NCBI RefSeq assembly: GCF_001424385.1
Contig: NZ_LMPO01000008.1
Location: forward strand, 674,674-738,673
Length of the DNA: 64,000 nt
Origin: Curtobacterium sp. Leaf183
GTDB lineage: Bacteria > Actinomycetota > Actinomycetes > Actinomycetales > Microbacteriaceae
Direction: 5' to 3'
Shown here: one piece after another, positions 16,961 through 25,379 of the stretch
Numbering within the stretch: position 1 is the stretch's first letter
Layout: each line of letters opens with the position of its first letter
Notes under the pieces: model-generated
What the model saw: only the letters and a program-made list of their open reading frames with translations
Told to the model about the DNA's origin: nothing
Database searches by the model: none
Translations under genes and position numbers: made by a program

Positions 16961-17179
16961 ATGGGGCGCGGCCGTCAGAAGGCAAAGCACACCAAGGTCG
17001 CTCGGGAGCTGAAGTACTTCAGCCCGGAGACCAACTACGGTGCACTCGAACGCGAGCTTGCTTCCGGGCAGCACTCGGGCGAGGACTACGTCGACCGTTG
17101 GGCCGATGAGTACGGACCGGAGCCGCAGGACGAGGACGACGAGTTCGAGCCCCAGCAGGACCAGAACAAGTCCGCCTGA
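16961..17179 (+). CDS. DUF3073 domain protein
   Basis: This 72-residue small protein is highly conserved in actinobacteria (DUF3073). Its basic N-terminus MGRGRQKAKHTKVARELKYF is followed by SPETNYGALERELASG, and the C-terminal half is strongly acidic (DEDDEF). Function is unknown. ATG 16961 has GAGGGGG upstream. A rho-independent terminator with a T-tract follows directly at 17193-17225. Confidence 0.93.
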   Translation: MGRGRQKAKHTKVARELKYFSPETNYGALERELASGQHSGEDYVDRWADEYGPEPQDEDDEFEPQQDQNKSA

Positions 17180-17192
17180 CCTCGACTCGATG

Positions 17193-17225
17193 ACGCCGCG
17201 CCGCCCCTGGGCAGCGCGGCGTTTT
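17193..17225 (+). terminator. Rho-independent terminator of the DUF3073 gene
   Basis: Arms ACGCCGCGC (17193-17201) and GCGCGGCGT (17214-17222) are followed by TTT, 13 nt after the stop codon. Confidence 0.85.
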
Positions 17226-17290
17226 CCGTGTGCGCGGGTGACTGGCCCGGCGCAGCGCATGTCCCGCAGCCCGCCGCCCGCCGCCCGAAC

Positions 17291-17513
17291 GACACCACCG
17301 ACGTCGTACGACACCCACAACGTCGTACCACGGGCACCCCGCCGCCCACGCGACACCACCGACGTCGTACGACACCGTCAACGTCGTACCACGGGCACCC
17401 CGCCGCCCACGCGACACCACCGACGTCGTACGACACCGACAACGTCGTACCACGGGCACCCCGCCGCCCACGCGACACCACCGACGTCGTACGACACCGA
17501 CACTGTCGTCCCG
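17291..17513. repeat. 61-bp tandem array with GTCGTACGAC cores
   Basis: Four copies start at 17291, 17352, 17413 and 17474 with an exact 61-bp period; the last is truncated. Each copy holds the palindrome GTCGTACGAC plus a further GTCGTAC in reach of it, able to form GTACGAC/GTCGTAC hairpins. Only a 5-base stretch between them varies. The unit is not a multiple of three and no ORF is supported. Together with the DUF3073 terminator it makes up the 392-base spacer between DUF3073 (+) and purM (-), whose 3' ends converge. Confidence 0.9.
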
Positions 17514-17546
17514 GGTCGGACAACGCTGCGCAGCACCCCCGCGCGC

Positions 17547-17584
17547 GGCGCCTCAGCCCGCGTACGGCGCCTCAGCCCGCGTAC
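17547..17584. repeat. 19-bp tandem duplication over the purM stop codon
   Basis: GGCGCCTCAGCCCGCGTAC occurs twice back to back (17547-17565, 17566-17584). The inner copy encodes the last purM residues and its TGA; the outer copy is a non-coding duplicate. Confidence 0.85.
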
Positions 17585-18669
17585 GACCCGGTCAGCCGAA
17601 CGGCTCCTCCGTCGACGCCCTTCGCGCCCTGCTCGAACCCGTCCAGCTCACGTGCGGACATCGACACGACACCCACGGGCCACGACGCCAGGCCAGCGGC
17701 CCCGAGCGCACCGACCACGGCGTCCGCCGCCGAGGCCGCGACGACCGCGAACATCCCGACGCCGAGGTTCCAGGTGCCCTCGGTGTCCTCGATCCGTGTG
17801 TCCGCCATGTCGGCGAGCACCCGGAACACGGGCAGGGGCTCCCACGTGGCGCGGTCGACCTCGACCCAGGACCCGACGGGCAGCACGCGCGCCAGGTTCG
17901 CCGCGATGCCGCCACCGGTCACGTGCGACAGCGAGTGGACGGCACCGTCGTGTGAGGCGATGACCGACAGCAGCGGCGTCGTGTAGAGCCGGGTCGGTTC
18001 GAGCAGCGCTTCGCCGACGGTGCCGGAGCCGAACTCGGGCAGCGTGTCCGTGTAGGACACCCCCCGCTGGCCGAGGATGTGCCGGACGAGCGAGTAGCCG
18101 TTCGAATGCAGGCCGGACGAGGCGATCGCCACGACGACGTCCCCGTCCTCGACGCGCTCGGCACCGAGCACCGAGGACGCCTCGACCGCACCGACCGCGG
18201 CACCGGCGACGTCGTAGTCGTCCGGGCCGAGCAACCCCGGGTGCTCCGCGGTCTCGCCGCCGACCAGCGCGGTGCCGGTCTCGGCGCACCCGCGGGCGAT
18301 CCCGGCGACGATGTCCGCGATCCGCGACGGCACCACGCGCCCGCAGGCGATGTAGTCCGTCATGAACATCGGCGTCGCCCCGACCACGACGATGTCGTCG
18401 ACGACCATGCCGACCAGGTCCTGCCCGATGGTGTCGTGCTTGTCGATCGCCTGGGCGATGGCGACCTTCGTGCCGACGCCGTCGGTGGACGTCGCGAGCA
18501 GCGGTCGTGAGAAGTCCTTCAAGAACGAGACGTCGTAGAGCCCGGCGAAACCACCCACGCCGCCCAGCACGGAGGCGTTGTGCGTGGCCGACACGGCGGA
18601 CTTCATGAGCTCGACGGCCAGGTCACCGGCAGCGGTGTCGACGCCGGCCTCGGCGTAGGGGTTGGGCAT
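17572..18669 (-). CDS. purM: Phosphoribosylformylglycinamidine cyclo-ligase (AIR synthase)
   Basis: This enzyme performs the fifth step of de novo purine synthesis, closing the imidazole ring to form AIR with ATP. The 365-residue protein has the expected length. It shows YAEAGVDTAAGD at the start, LLATSTDGVGTKVAIA near residue 70, DIVVVGATPMFMTDY near 103, GGETAEHPG near 145, and LHSNGYSLVR near 195. ATG 18669 has GGAGGA upstream. It diverges from purF with a 71-bp spacer, so the two purine genes may share control. The 3' end carries a 19-bp tandem duplication, followed by the 61-bp repeat array. Confidence 0.97.
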   Translation of the reverse strand: MPNPYAEAGVDTAAGDLAVELMKSAVSATHNASVLGGVGGFAGLYDVSFLKDFSRPLLATSTDGVGTKVAIAQAIDKHDTIGQDLVGMVVDDIVVVGATPMFMTDYIACGRVVPSRIADIVAGIARGCAETGTALVGGETAEHPGLLGPDDYDVAGAAVGAVEASSVLGAERVEDGDVVVAIASSGLHSNGYSLVRHILGQRGVSYTDTLPEFGSGTVGEALLEPTRLYTTPLLSVIASHDGAVHSLSHVTGGGIAANLARVLPVGSWVEVDRATWEPLPVFRVLADMADTRIEDTEGTWNLGVGMFAVVAASAADAVVGALGAAGLASWPVGVVSMSARELDGFEQGAKGVDGGAVRLTGSYAG

Positions 18670-18740
18670 ACGTCGTCCTCCGCGGGGCATGGCAGACTTG
18701 TTCGGTACCACCCGATCCTACGGTCTGGAGCACTCCGCGC

Positions 18741-20198
18741 ATGTGCGGCATCGTCGGCCTCGTCAACCAGGGGCCAGCAAACCAATCCATCTACGACGCA
18801 CTGCTCCTGTTGCAACACCGGGGACAGGACTCGACCGGCATCGCCACGGTCGAGGGGCACATCCACCACATGCACAAGACCCGCGGGCACGTGCGCGAGG
18901 CCTTCCGCACCCGCGACATGCGCGCGCTGCTCGGCACGATGGGCCTCGGCCACGTGCGCTACGCCACCAAGGGCGCCGCCAGCAACGAAGAAGAGGCGCA
19001 GCCCTTCTACGTGAACGCGCCGTACGGCATCGTCCTCGTGCACAACGGCAACCTGACGAACACGCGCGAGCTCACGCGTGAGCTGTTCGACATCGACCGA
19101 CGCCACCTCAACACCAGCTCCGACACCGAGCTCCTGGTGAACGTGCTCGCGCACGAGCTCCAGGGCCAGGTGCGCGGCAAGGACCTCGACCCCGGTCAGG
19201 TGTTCGACGCCGTCGAGCGTGTGCACGAGCGCGTCGAGGGCTCCTACGCCGCCATCGCCACGATCGCCGGGCACGGACTGCTGGCCTTCCGCGACCCGTA
19301 CGGCATCCGGCCGCTCATCCTCGGGCACCGGTTCAACGGCGCCGAGAAGTCCGAGTGGGTCGTCGCGTCCGAGTCGCTCGTGCTCGAGTCGGGTGGCTAC
19401 GAGATCGTCCGCGACGTGGCCCCGGGCGAAGCCGTCTTCATCGAGATGGACGGCACGATGCACGCCCGCCAGTGCGCACAGAACCCGCGCCTGGTGCCGT
19501 GCTCGTTCGAGTACGTCTACCTGGCCCGCCCGGACTCCGTGATGAACGGCATCTCGGTCTACGACGCCCGCCTGCGGCTCGGCAACCGGCTGGCCGACAC
19601 GATCGCGCAGTACGCCCCCACCGGTGACATCGACGTCGTGATGCCGATCCCGGACTCCAGCCGACCGGCGGCGATGCAGGTCGCGCAGAAGCTCGGCATC
19701 GAGTACCGCGAGGGCTTCTACAAGAACCGCTACGTCGGCCGGACGTTCATCATGCCGGGCCAGGCGGAGCGCAAGCGGTCGGTGCGCCAGAAGCTCAACG
19801 CGATGTCGTCCGAGTTCAAGGGCAAGAACATCCTGATCGTCGACGACTCGATCGTGCGCGGCACGACCTCGAAGGAGATCGTCGAGATGGCCCGCGCGGC
19901 CGGCGCGAACGAGGTCACCTTCACGAGCGCCGCCCCGCCCGTCCGCTACCCGCACGTCTACGGCATCAACATGCCGACGCGGCAGGAGCTCATCGCGCAC
20001 GACCGGAAGATCCCGGACATCAACCGCGTGCTCGGCAGCGACCACCTGATCTACCAGGAGATCGGCGACATGCGCGACGCGATCATCGAGGGCTCGGACG
20101 TCACCGACCTCGAGATGAGCTGCTTCACCGGCGAGTACGTCACCGGCACGGTGACCCCGGAGTACCTGTCCTGGGTCGAGGCCAACCAGCTCAGCTGA
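18741..20198 (+). CDS. purF: Amidophosphoribosyltransferase
   Basis: This enzyme catalyses the first committed step of purine synthesis, making phosphoribosylamine from PRPP and glutamine. The 485-residue protein begins directly with the Ntn nucleophile (MCGIVGLVN, Cys2 after Met removal), with no propeptide. The glutaminase domain covers about residues 2-240 (LLLQHRGQDSTGIAT, GHVRYATKG). The PRTase domain follows, with the PRPP loop ILIVDDSIVRGTTS near residue 367. TTGTTC (18698-18703) and TACGGT (18719-18724) are a possible promoter, with GGAG between it and the start. A strong hairpin terminator follows. Confidence 0.97.
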   Translation: MCGIVGLVNQGPANQSIYDALLLLQHRGQDSTGIATVEGHIHHMHKTRGHVREAFRTRDMRALLGTMGLGHVRYATKGAASNEEEAQPFYVNAPYGIVLVHNGNLTNTRELTRELFDIDRRHLNTSSDTELLVNVLAHELQGQVRGKDLDPGQVFDAVERVHERVEGSYAAIATIAGHGLLAFRDPYGIRPLILGHRFNGAEKSEWVVASESLVLESGGYEIVRDVAPGEAVFIEMDGTMHARQCAQNPRLVPCSFEYVYLARPDSVMNGISVYDARLRLGNRLADTIAQYAPTGDIDVVMPIPDSSRPAAMQVAQKLGIEYREGFYKNRYVGRTFIMPGQAERKRSVRQKLNAMSSEFKGKNILIVDDSIVRGTTSKEIVEMARAAGANEVTFTSAAPPVRYPHVYGINMPTRQELIAHDRKIPDINRVLGSDHLIYQEIGDMRDAIIEGSDVTDLEMSCFTGEYVTGTVTPEYLSWVEANQLS

Positions 20199-20227
20199 GC
20201 GCGGGTCGCCGACGCGACCGACCGACG

Positions 20228-20267
20228 GACTGGAGGCCCCCTGCCAGCTGGCAAGGGGCCTCCAGTC
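20228..20267. terminator. Terminator hairpin after purF (GGCCTCC family)
   Basis: GACTGGAGGCCCC and GGGGCCTCCAGTC form a 13-bp outer stem, with the inner palindrome TGCCAGCTGGCA extending it. It lies between convergent genes and belongs to the GGCCTCC-type hairpins seen repeatedly in this window. Confidence 0.85.
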
Positions 20268-20282
20268 TGTCTGCGGCGCGGA

Positions 20283-20678
20283 TCAGGGCTGCTGGTCGCC
20301 GTGGTCCTCGATCTCGCCCTCGACCGTGTCCGGCGGGGTGTCGACCGTGACGCGCTGCGCCGTCAGGCGGGCGGCGCGGCGCGCGAGCACCCGGTCGAGG
20401 ACGATCGCGACCACGGCACCGACGAAGCCGCCGACGGCCACGCCCCACAGGCCGAAGTAGCCGACCAGGCCGCTGAAACTGACCGTCTCGGCCTGGCCGC
20501 CGCGGTCGATGTCCCGGGTGAGCGCAACGATGATGACGACGACGATGAAGCCGAGGACGGCTCCGCCGACGATGAAGACGCCGAACTTGGGCGCACGACG
20601 GATGGTCACCTCGTCGGACGAGGAGACGGTGGCGGGCTCCGGAACCGGGGCGTCGTCGGGGCGATCGGTGTTGCTCAC
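20283..20678 (-). CDS. Small two-TM membrane protein
   Basis: This 131-residue protein is of unknown function. A charged N-terminal tail of about 30 residues is followed by TM1 (FGVFIVGGAVLGFIVVVIIV). A short extracytoplasmic loop leads to TM2 (GYFGLWGVAVGGFVGAVVAI), and an acidic C-terminal tail ends DHGDQQP. GTG 20678 is chosen because GGGGGA lies about 10 nt upstream; GTG 20696 would add six residues. Similar proteins follow purF in related genomes as I recall, without an assigned role. Confidence 0.7.
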   Translation of the reverse strand: MSNTDRPDDAPVPEPATVSSSDEVTIRRAPKFGVFIVGGAVLGFIVVVIIVALTRDIDRGGQAETVSFSGLVGYFGLWGVAVGGFVGAVVAIVLDRVLARRAARLTAQRVTVDTPPDTVEGEIEDHGDQQP

Positions 20679-20784
20679 ACCGCCATTGTCCCCCACTGTG
20701 GGACGTCACGAGGCCTGCCGCCGCCCGCCGATCCGGTGGAGGATGGTGCGTACCCGCTGGTATCCCGAGGACGGAGGTGAACCC

Positions 20785-23373
20785 ATGGCCCGATCGACCG
20801 CTGTCGGAGCGCGTGGCCGACCCGTCCCCGCTCGGATCGCGTGGCCGATCGTGCAGCGTGCGGACGAGGACCGCGCCGTGTCCGTCGTCGCCGAGCACCG
20901 CACGAGCGTCGCGCTGGTGGGCGCCCCCGGGCTGGGGAAGAGCACCTCGGCGGCCCGTGTCACCGACCGTGTCGCGGGTCGCGACGGCAGCGGCCGCACC
21001 CTCGTCGTGCCGATCACCGCCGTCGCCACCGGGACCTCGATGCCGTTCGGAGCGATCTCCGAACGGTTCGGCGACCTGCCCGCCGAGGTGCTCTCCGACG
21101 AGACCGGATCGGAACGCCGACTGCGCGAAGCGGCTGACGCGATCGACCGCGACCTGCTCATCCGCATCGACGACGCCGACCACCTCGACGCCATCTCGGC
21201 GCGGTACGTGGCCTGGCTCGTGCGACACCAGGACGCGCGGATCGTCCTGACGTGTCGCGACTTCACCGCCCTGGCCGAGCCGCTGCGCTCGCTGTGGCAG
21301 GACGACCTGCTCGAGCGGATCGACCTCGGCCCGCTCGACCTGCAGGACACCGCCCGGCTGATCGAGGACGCGCTCGGCGCCCCGCTCGAGTCGGCCTCGG
21401 TCGAACGCGTGCACCGGGCGACCGAGGGGAACCCGCTGTACCTGCGCGAGGTCGTCCGGGCAGCGCTGGCGACCGGTGCGCTCGAGCACACGGCGTCCGG
21501 GTGGTACTGGCGCGGACGGATCACCGCCTCGAACAGCCTGTCGGACATGTACCGCACCGAGCTCGGGGCGCTGCCCGAGGACCTGCGCGACGTCGTCGAC
21601 ATCGTGGCGCTGGCCGACCCGATCCCGCTGTCACGGCTGCTCGGGCTGGTCGGCGGCGGGGACGTCGACCACGTCGTCGCGCTCGGCCTGGTCCGCATCG
21701 ACTCGCTCGCCGACGGCGCCCCGATCGTCCGTCCGTCGCACCCGCTGGTCGGCGAGGTCGTCCGGTCCCTGGTGCCCGTCGCGCGCCGCACCACGCTGTT
21801 CGCCCGCGCGAACGCCTTCCGCGCCGACCACCACGAGGGCGCCACGCCCGCCGCCCGGCTCCGGGCCGCGCTCTGGGCGCTCGAGTGCGGCGTCCGGCCC
21901 CCGGTCGCCCAGCTGCTCGACGCGGCGCAGGTGGCCAGCGGACTGCAGGAACTCGAGAGCGCCGTCGCACTGAGCTCGGCCGCCCTCCGCGTGGACCTGA
22001 CACCGACCGAACGCGTCGTCGCGCTCTGCCTGCGGTCGTTGGCGCGGGGCTACAGCACCGGGCGCGAGGCCGGCCGCGCCGACGCCGAGGCCGCCTGGGA
22101 CCTGGTCCGCGCACGCCGCGGCGAGGTCGCGGACGCGGTCGTGATCGAGGCGTGCGAGACCCTGGCGAACATCCGCCAGTTCCACGACGACGACACGATG
22201 GCCGCCGTCGCGCTCACCGACGCCGCGGTCGCCTACGTCGGCGGCCCCGACGCGGTCGAGCGGCTGCGACTGCTCCGCCTGGCGCACCTCGGTTGGGGCG
22301 GCGACTTCGTCGAGGTCCGCGAGGAGGTCGAACGCTCCGGGATCGTGCACGCGCCGACCGTGCCGATGTCGTTCCTCTGCGTCGCGCCCTGCGCCGTGAT
22401 GGCCCTCGCGACCGCCGGACGGCTCGACGACGCGATGTCGCTCGGCACCGCGTCGCTCGCGACCGCGACCGTGCACGTGGAAGAGGCGCCGTGGAGCGTC
22501 GGCGAACTGCTGTCCGTCATGCACCAGGTGCAGGTCTGGCGGGGCGACTACGAGGACATGATCACGTCGATCTCGGTGAAGCGGTCGAACCCCTTCCTGA
22601 AGTACGACTTCACGCTCGAGCTGATCGGGGCCGGCAACCTGGCGATCGGGCAGCGCCGGTGGGACGACGCGGTCGCGGCGTTCTCGGCGGCGTGCGAGCG
22701 GTACGCGATCGCTGACCTCGGTGGGTTCGGTGCCTACCCGTGGTCGCGGCTGGCGATGGCACTGGCCTCGGCAGGTCGGGTCGAGGAGGCGACGGCGGCG
22801 ATCGACCGTTGGCGCTCCGTGCCACCCCGTGCGATGCGGATCACCGGCGAGCAGATGCCGACGTCGGTGGCCTGGGCCGAGGTGCTGCTCGGCAACCCGC
22901 TCGGCCGCGAGCACGCCGAGGAGGTCATCGCCCGGTCGACGGCGACCGGGTCGTGGCTCGGCGTGTTCTCCGGGCACCTGCTGCTGCACGCCGCCGCACT
23001 GGTCCACGGCCTGGACACGGCCCCGACGCTCCGACGGCTGCGCGAGGCCGCTGCCCGGGTGGACGGCCCCCTCGCGGCTGCGGTGCGCGAGTACGCCGAC
23101 GCGACCAGGTCCGGGGACCGGACGCGGGTGGTCGCGTCGTACGCCGGTCTGGCACGGTGCGGTCTGTACGTCACGGACAACCTGGCGCGGCTGCCGCTGA
23201 CCCGACGCGAGCACGAGGTCGCGGAGCTGGCCGCGCGGGGGTTGTCGAACCGGCTCATCGCCGAGCAGCTCGGGCTGTCGGTGCGGACCATCGACGCCCA
23301 CCTGTCGAAGGTGTTCCAGAAGTGGGAGCTGCACTCGCGGTCGGAGCTCGCGGACCTGCTGCGGGTGGTCTGA
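20785..23373 (+). CDS. Large LuxR-family regulator with AAA+/STAND ATPase
   Basis: This 862-residue LAL-type (MalT-like) regulator has Walker A GAPGLGKST at residues 46-54. Walker B-like LLIRIDDADH is near 130, followed by a sensor-like IVLTCRDF. The middle is a long helical TPR-like region, and the C-terminal LuxR helix-turn-helix occupies about 800-858 (LTRREHEVAELAARGLSNRL then IAEQLGLSVRTIDAHLSKVF). Such proteins usually sense a ligand and activate nearby operons. ATG 20785 has a clear GGAGGTGA ribosome site, and the long upstream open frame is antisense noise. No obvious target gene adjoins; the promoter-like sequence at 23508-23538 downstream is a candidate. Confidence 0.92.
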   Translation: MARSTAVGARGRPVPARIAWPIVQRADEDRAVSVVAEHRTSVALVGAPGLGKSTSAARVTDRVAGRDGSGRTLVVPITAVATGTSMPFGAISERFGDLPAEVLSDETGSERRLREAADAIDRDLLIRIDDADHLDAISARYVAWLVRHQDARIVLTCRDFTALAEPLRSLWQDDLLERIDLGPLDLQDTARLIEDALGAPLESASVERVHRATEGNPLYLREVVRAALATGALEHTASGWYWRGRITASNSLSDMYRTELGALPEDLRDVVDIVALADPIPLSRLLGLVGGGDVDHVVALGLVRIDSLADGAPIVRPSHPLVGEVVRSLVPVARRTTLFARANAFRADHHEGATPAARLRAALWALECGVRPPVAQLLDAAQVASGLQELESAVALSSAALRVDLTPTERVVALCLRSLARGYSTGREAGRADAEAAWDLVRARRGEVADAVVIEACETLANIRQFHDDDTMAAVALTDAAVAYVGGPDAVERLRLLRLAHLGWGGDFVEVREEVERSGIVHAPTVPMSFLCVAPCAVMALATAGRLDDAMSLGTASLATATVHVEEAPWSVGELLSVMHQVQVWRGDYEDMITSISVKRSNPFLKYDFTLELIGAGNLAIGQRRWDDAVAAFSAACERYAIADLGGFGAYPWSRLAMALASAGRVEEATAAIDRWRSVPPRAMRITGEQMPTSVAWAEVLLGNPLGREHAEEVIARSTATGSWLGVFSGHLLLHAAALVHGLDTAPTLRRLREAAARVDGPLAAAVREYADATRSGDRTRVVASYAGLARCGLYVTDNLARLPLTRREHEVAELAARGLSNRLIAEQLGLSVRTIDAHLSKVFQKWELHSRSELADLLRVV

Positions 23374-23690
23374 CTCCGGCGTCGTCGGTCTCGCAGCGCG
23401 GGATGCCTGGACGACCGACTGGACGTCGTTGTCTCGTCGGTCGAACGGCTTCGGGGCCGCCGGATTCGGCAGTTTCGTTGCGGAATGCAGCACGCCACGC
23501 CGGATGGTTGACACGGAATGCCGAACATCGCGTACCGTTGCCCCTGTTGCCGGGTTCGGACCCGTTCGGGTCGGGTCCGAATCCCGGTGACTTCAACGCT
23601 AGGACCGCGGCGCGGATCGGCACATCGGTAGGTGTTACCTAATTCGATCCCCGCGGGTACCGACGGGCGTGTCGGGGTGCTCCTGCCCGA
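23374..23690. other. 317-base non-coding spacer with orphan promoter and hairpin
   Basis: No gene is supported. The spacer holds TTGACA (23508-23513) and TACCGT (23533-23538) at 19-bp spacing, pointing right. An imperfect hairpin at 23552-23585 (GGGTTCGGACCC against GGGTCCGAATCCC) and the dyad TAGGTGTTACCTA at 23629-23641 also lie here. The octamer CGGAATGC occurs twice before the -10 box. The only gene downstream lies on the other strand. Confidence 0.55.
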
Positions 23691-24053
23691 TCAGACCGTC
23701 GTGCGCACGGGCAGGAACGACGCCAGGTCGGCCCGCGAACCGGAGGCGCTGACCTTGGTCGCCACGGATGCGTCGTCCCACCGGAGCGCGCCGGTCGCGA
23801 GTGCGATCCACGTCGTGGCGTCGGTCTCGATCACGTTCGGTGGGGTCCCCCGGGTGTGCCGGGGACCGGGGACCGCCTGCACCGCCGCGAAGGGCGGGAC
23901 CCGCACCTCGACGCTGTTGCCCGGGACGTCCTCGGCCAGGCGCTGCAGCGTCCACCGCACCGCGGTCGCGACCGACGCCCGGTCGGTGGCACCGCCGACC
24001 ACGGCCTGCAGCGCCGCTGCTCCCTCGGCGTCGTCGATCGTCCTGCCCGGCAT
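23691..24053 (-). CDS. Sterol-carrier-like (SCP2-type) small protein
   Basis: This 120-residue actinobacterial protein is of the type annotated as sterol carrier family protein. The core NSVEVRVPPFAAVQAVPG then RHTRGTPPNVIETDATTW is highly characteristic, with GSRADLASFLPV at the C-terminus. Lipid binding is inferred from the family, and its actual role is unknown. ATG 24053 lies 6 nt after TAGCCT, a leaderless arrangement; GTG 24059 is the alternative. It diverges from purD with 57 bp between the starts. Confidence 0.85.
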   Translation of the reverse strand: MPGRTIDDAEGAAALQAVVGGATDRASVATAVRWTLQRLAEDVPGNSVEVRVPPFAAVQAVPGPRHTRGTPPNVIETDATTWIALATGALRWDDASVATKVSASGSRADLASFLPVRTTV

Positions 24054-24098
24054 GTCCACAGGCTAGCCGGTGCACTGCGGCGGGCCCCCGCGTCTCGG

Positions 24099-24104
24099 TA
24101 GGGT
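24099..24104 (+). promoter_or_regulatory. -10 box of purD (leaderless)
   Basis: TAGGGT ends 6 nt before the GTG start at 24111, so the transcript should begin at the start codon. A TAGCCT box on the other strand serves the divergent sterol-carrier-like gene. Confidence 0.7.
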
Positions 24105-24110
24105 GATCGG

Positions 24111-25379
24111 GTGCGAATCCTCGTCCTCGGTTCCGGTGCCCGCGAGCACGCGATCACCACGGCGCTCCTGGCAGAACAGGCCGGGCACGTCATCACCGTC
24201 GCGCCCGGCAACGCCGGCATCGCTGCCGATGTCGAGACCGTGGCGCTCGACCCCACGAACGGCCCGCTCGTGGCCGAGTACGCGCTCGAGAACGACGTCG
24301 AGCTCGTCGTGATCGGGCCGGAGGCACCGCTGATCGCCGGCGTCGCGGACCCGCTCCGCACGCGTGGCATCGCGGTCTTCGGTCCGAGCAGGGCCGCCGC
24401 GGCGCTCGAGGGCTCGAAGGCCTTCGCGAAGCGGGTCATGGCCGACGCCGACGTCCCCACCGGCCGCCCGGTGTCCGCCGGCACGCTCGACGAAGCCGTC
24501 GCCGCGATCGACGAGCTCGGCGCTCCCTACGTGGTCAAGGCCGACGGCCTCGCCGCCGGCAAGGGCGTGCTCGTGACGTCGGACCGCCAGGCAGCCGTCG
24601 ACCACGCCACGTACTGGCTGCAGCACGGCCCCGTGGTGGTCGAGGAGTTCCTCGACGGCGAAGAAGTGTCGCTGTTCTTCCTGAGCGACGGGCACGACAT
24701 CGCCCCGCTCAGCCCCGCCCAGGACTACAAGCGCCTGGGCGACGGCGACGTCGGGCCGAACACGGGCGGCATGGGTGCGTACTCCCCGCTGCCGTGGCTG
24801 GCCGAGCGCTGGGGCTCCGAAGCCGCCTTCGTGGCCGAGGTTGCCGACATGGTCGCACTCCCGACGATCCGCCGGCTCGAACACGAGGGCACCCCGTTCG
24901 TCGGGCTGCTCTACTGCGGGCTCATCGTCACCGAACAGGGCGTGCGGGTCATCGAGTTCAACGCACGCTTCGGCGACCCGGAGACCCAGGTCGTCCTCCC
25001 CCGCCTGGCCACCCCGCTCAGCGGGCTCCTGCTCGCGGCCGCCACCGGCCAGCTCGGCGGCGTGCCCGCGCCGGAGTTCCACGACCTGGCAGCCGTCACC
25101 GTCGTCCTGGCGAGCGAGGGGTACCCCGCCAGCCCGGTGACCGGCCGTCCACTGATCGGGGTCGACGCCGCGAACGCCCGCGACGGCGTCTCGGTGCTGC
25201 ACGCCGCCACCGGGGTCCTCGACGGCGAGCTCGTCGCGACCGGCGGGCGGGTGCTCAGCGTGGTCGCGACCGGCTCGGACTTCGCCCAGGCCCGCGAGCG
25301 CGCGTACGCCGGGCTGCACGACATCGCGCTGCAGGGCGGGCAGTACCGCACCGACATCGCGGCCGAGGTCACCCGATGA
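24111..25379 (+). CDS. purD: Phosphoribosylamine-glycine ligase (GAR synthetase)
   Basis: This is the second step of purine synthesis, making GAR from phosphoribosylamine, glycine and ATP. The 422-residue protein starts MRILVLGSGAREHAI, the diagnostic purD N-terminus. The ATP-grasp domain contains PYVVKADGLAAGKGVLV near residue 137 and VVVEEFLDGEEVSLFFL. GPNTGGMGAYSP near 218 and VIEFNARFGDPETQVVL near 280 complete the family. The start is GTG 24111, directly after a -10 box. The stop overlaps the purC start (ATGA), so the two enzymes are translationally coupled. Confidence 0.97.
   Translation: MRILVLGSGAREHAITTALLAEQAGHVITVAPGNAGIAADVETVALDPTNGPLVAEYALENDVELVVIGPEAPLIAGVADPLRTRGIAVFGPSRAAAALEGSKAFAKRVMADADVPTGRPVSAGTLDEAVAAIDELGAPYVVKADGLAAGKGVLVTSDRQAAVDHATYWLQHGPVVVEEFLDGEEVSLFFLSDGHDIAPLSPAQDYKRLGDGDVGPNTGGMGAYSPLPWLAERWGSEAAFVAEVADMVALPTIRRLEHEGTPFVGLLYCGLIVTEQGVRVIEFNARFGDPETQVVLPRLATPLSGLLLAAATGQLGGVPAPEFHDLAAVTVVLASEGYPASPVTGRPLIGVDAANARDGVSVLHAATGVLDGELVATGGRVLSVVATGSDFAQARERAYAGLHDIALQGGQYRTDIAAEVTR

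Noticed and set aside
17291-17513. CRISPR array
   Set aside because: The period is regular, but the supposed spacers are nearly identical between copies and no cas gene is present. It is a tandem repeat.
23540-23600. tRNA gene suggested by GGGTCCGAATCCC resembling a T-arm
   Set aside because: There is no D-arm, anticodon arm or acceptor pairing, and the T-loop lacks TTC. It is an ordinary hairpin.
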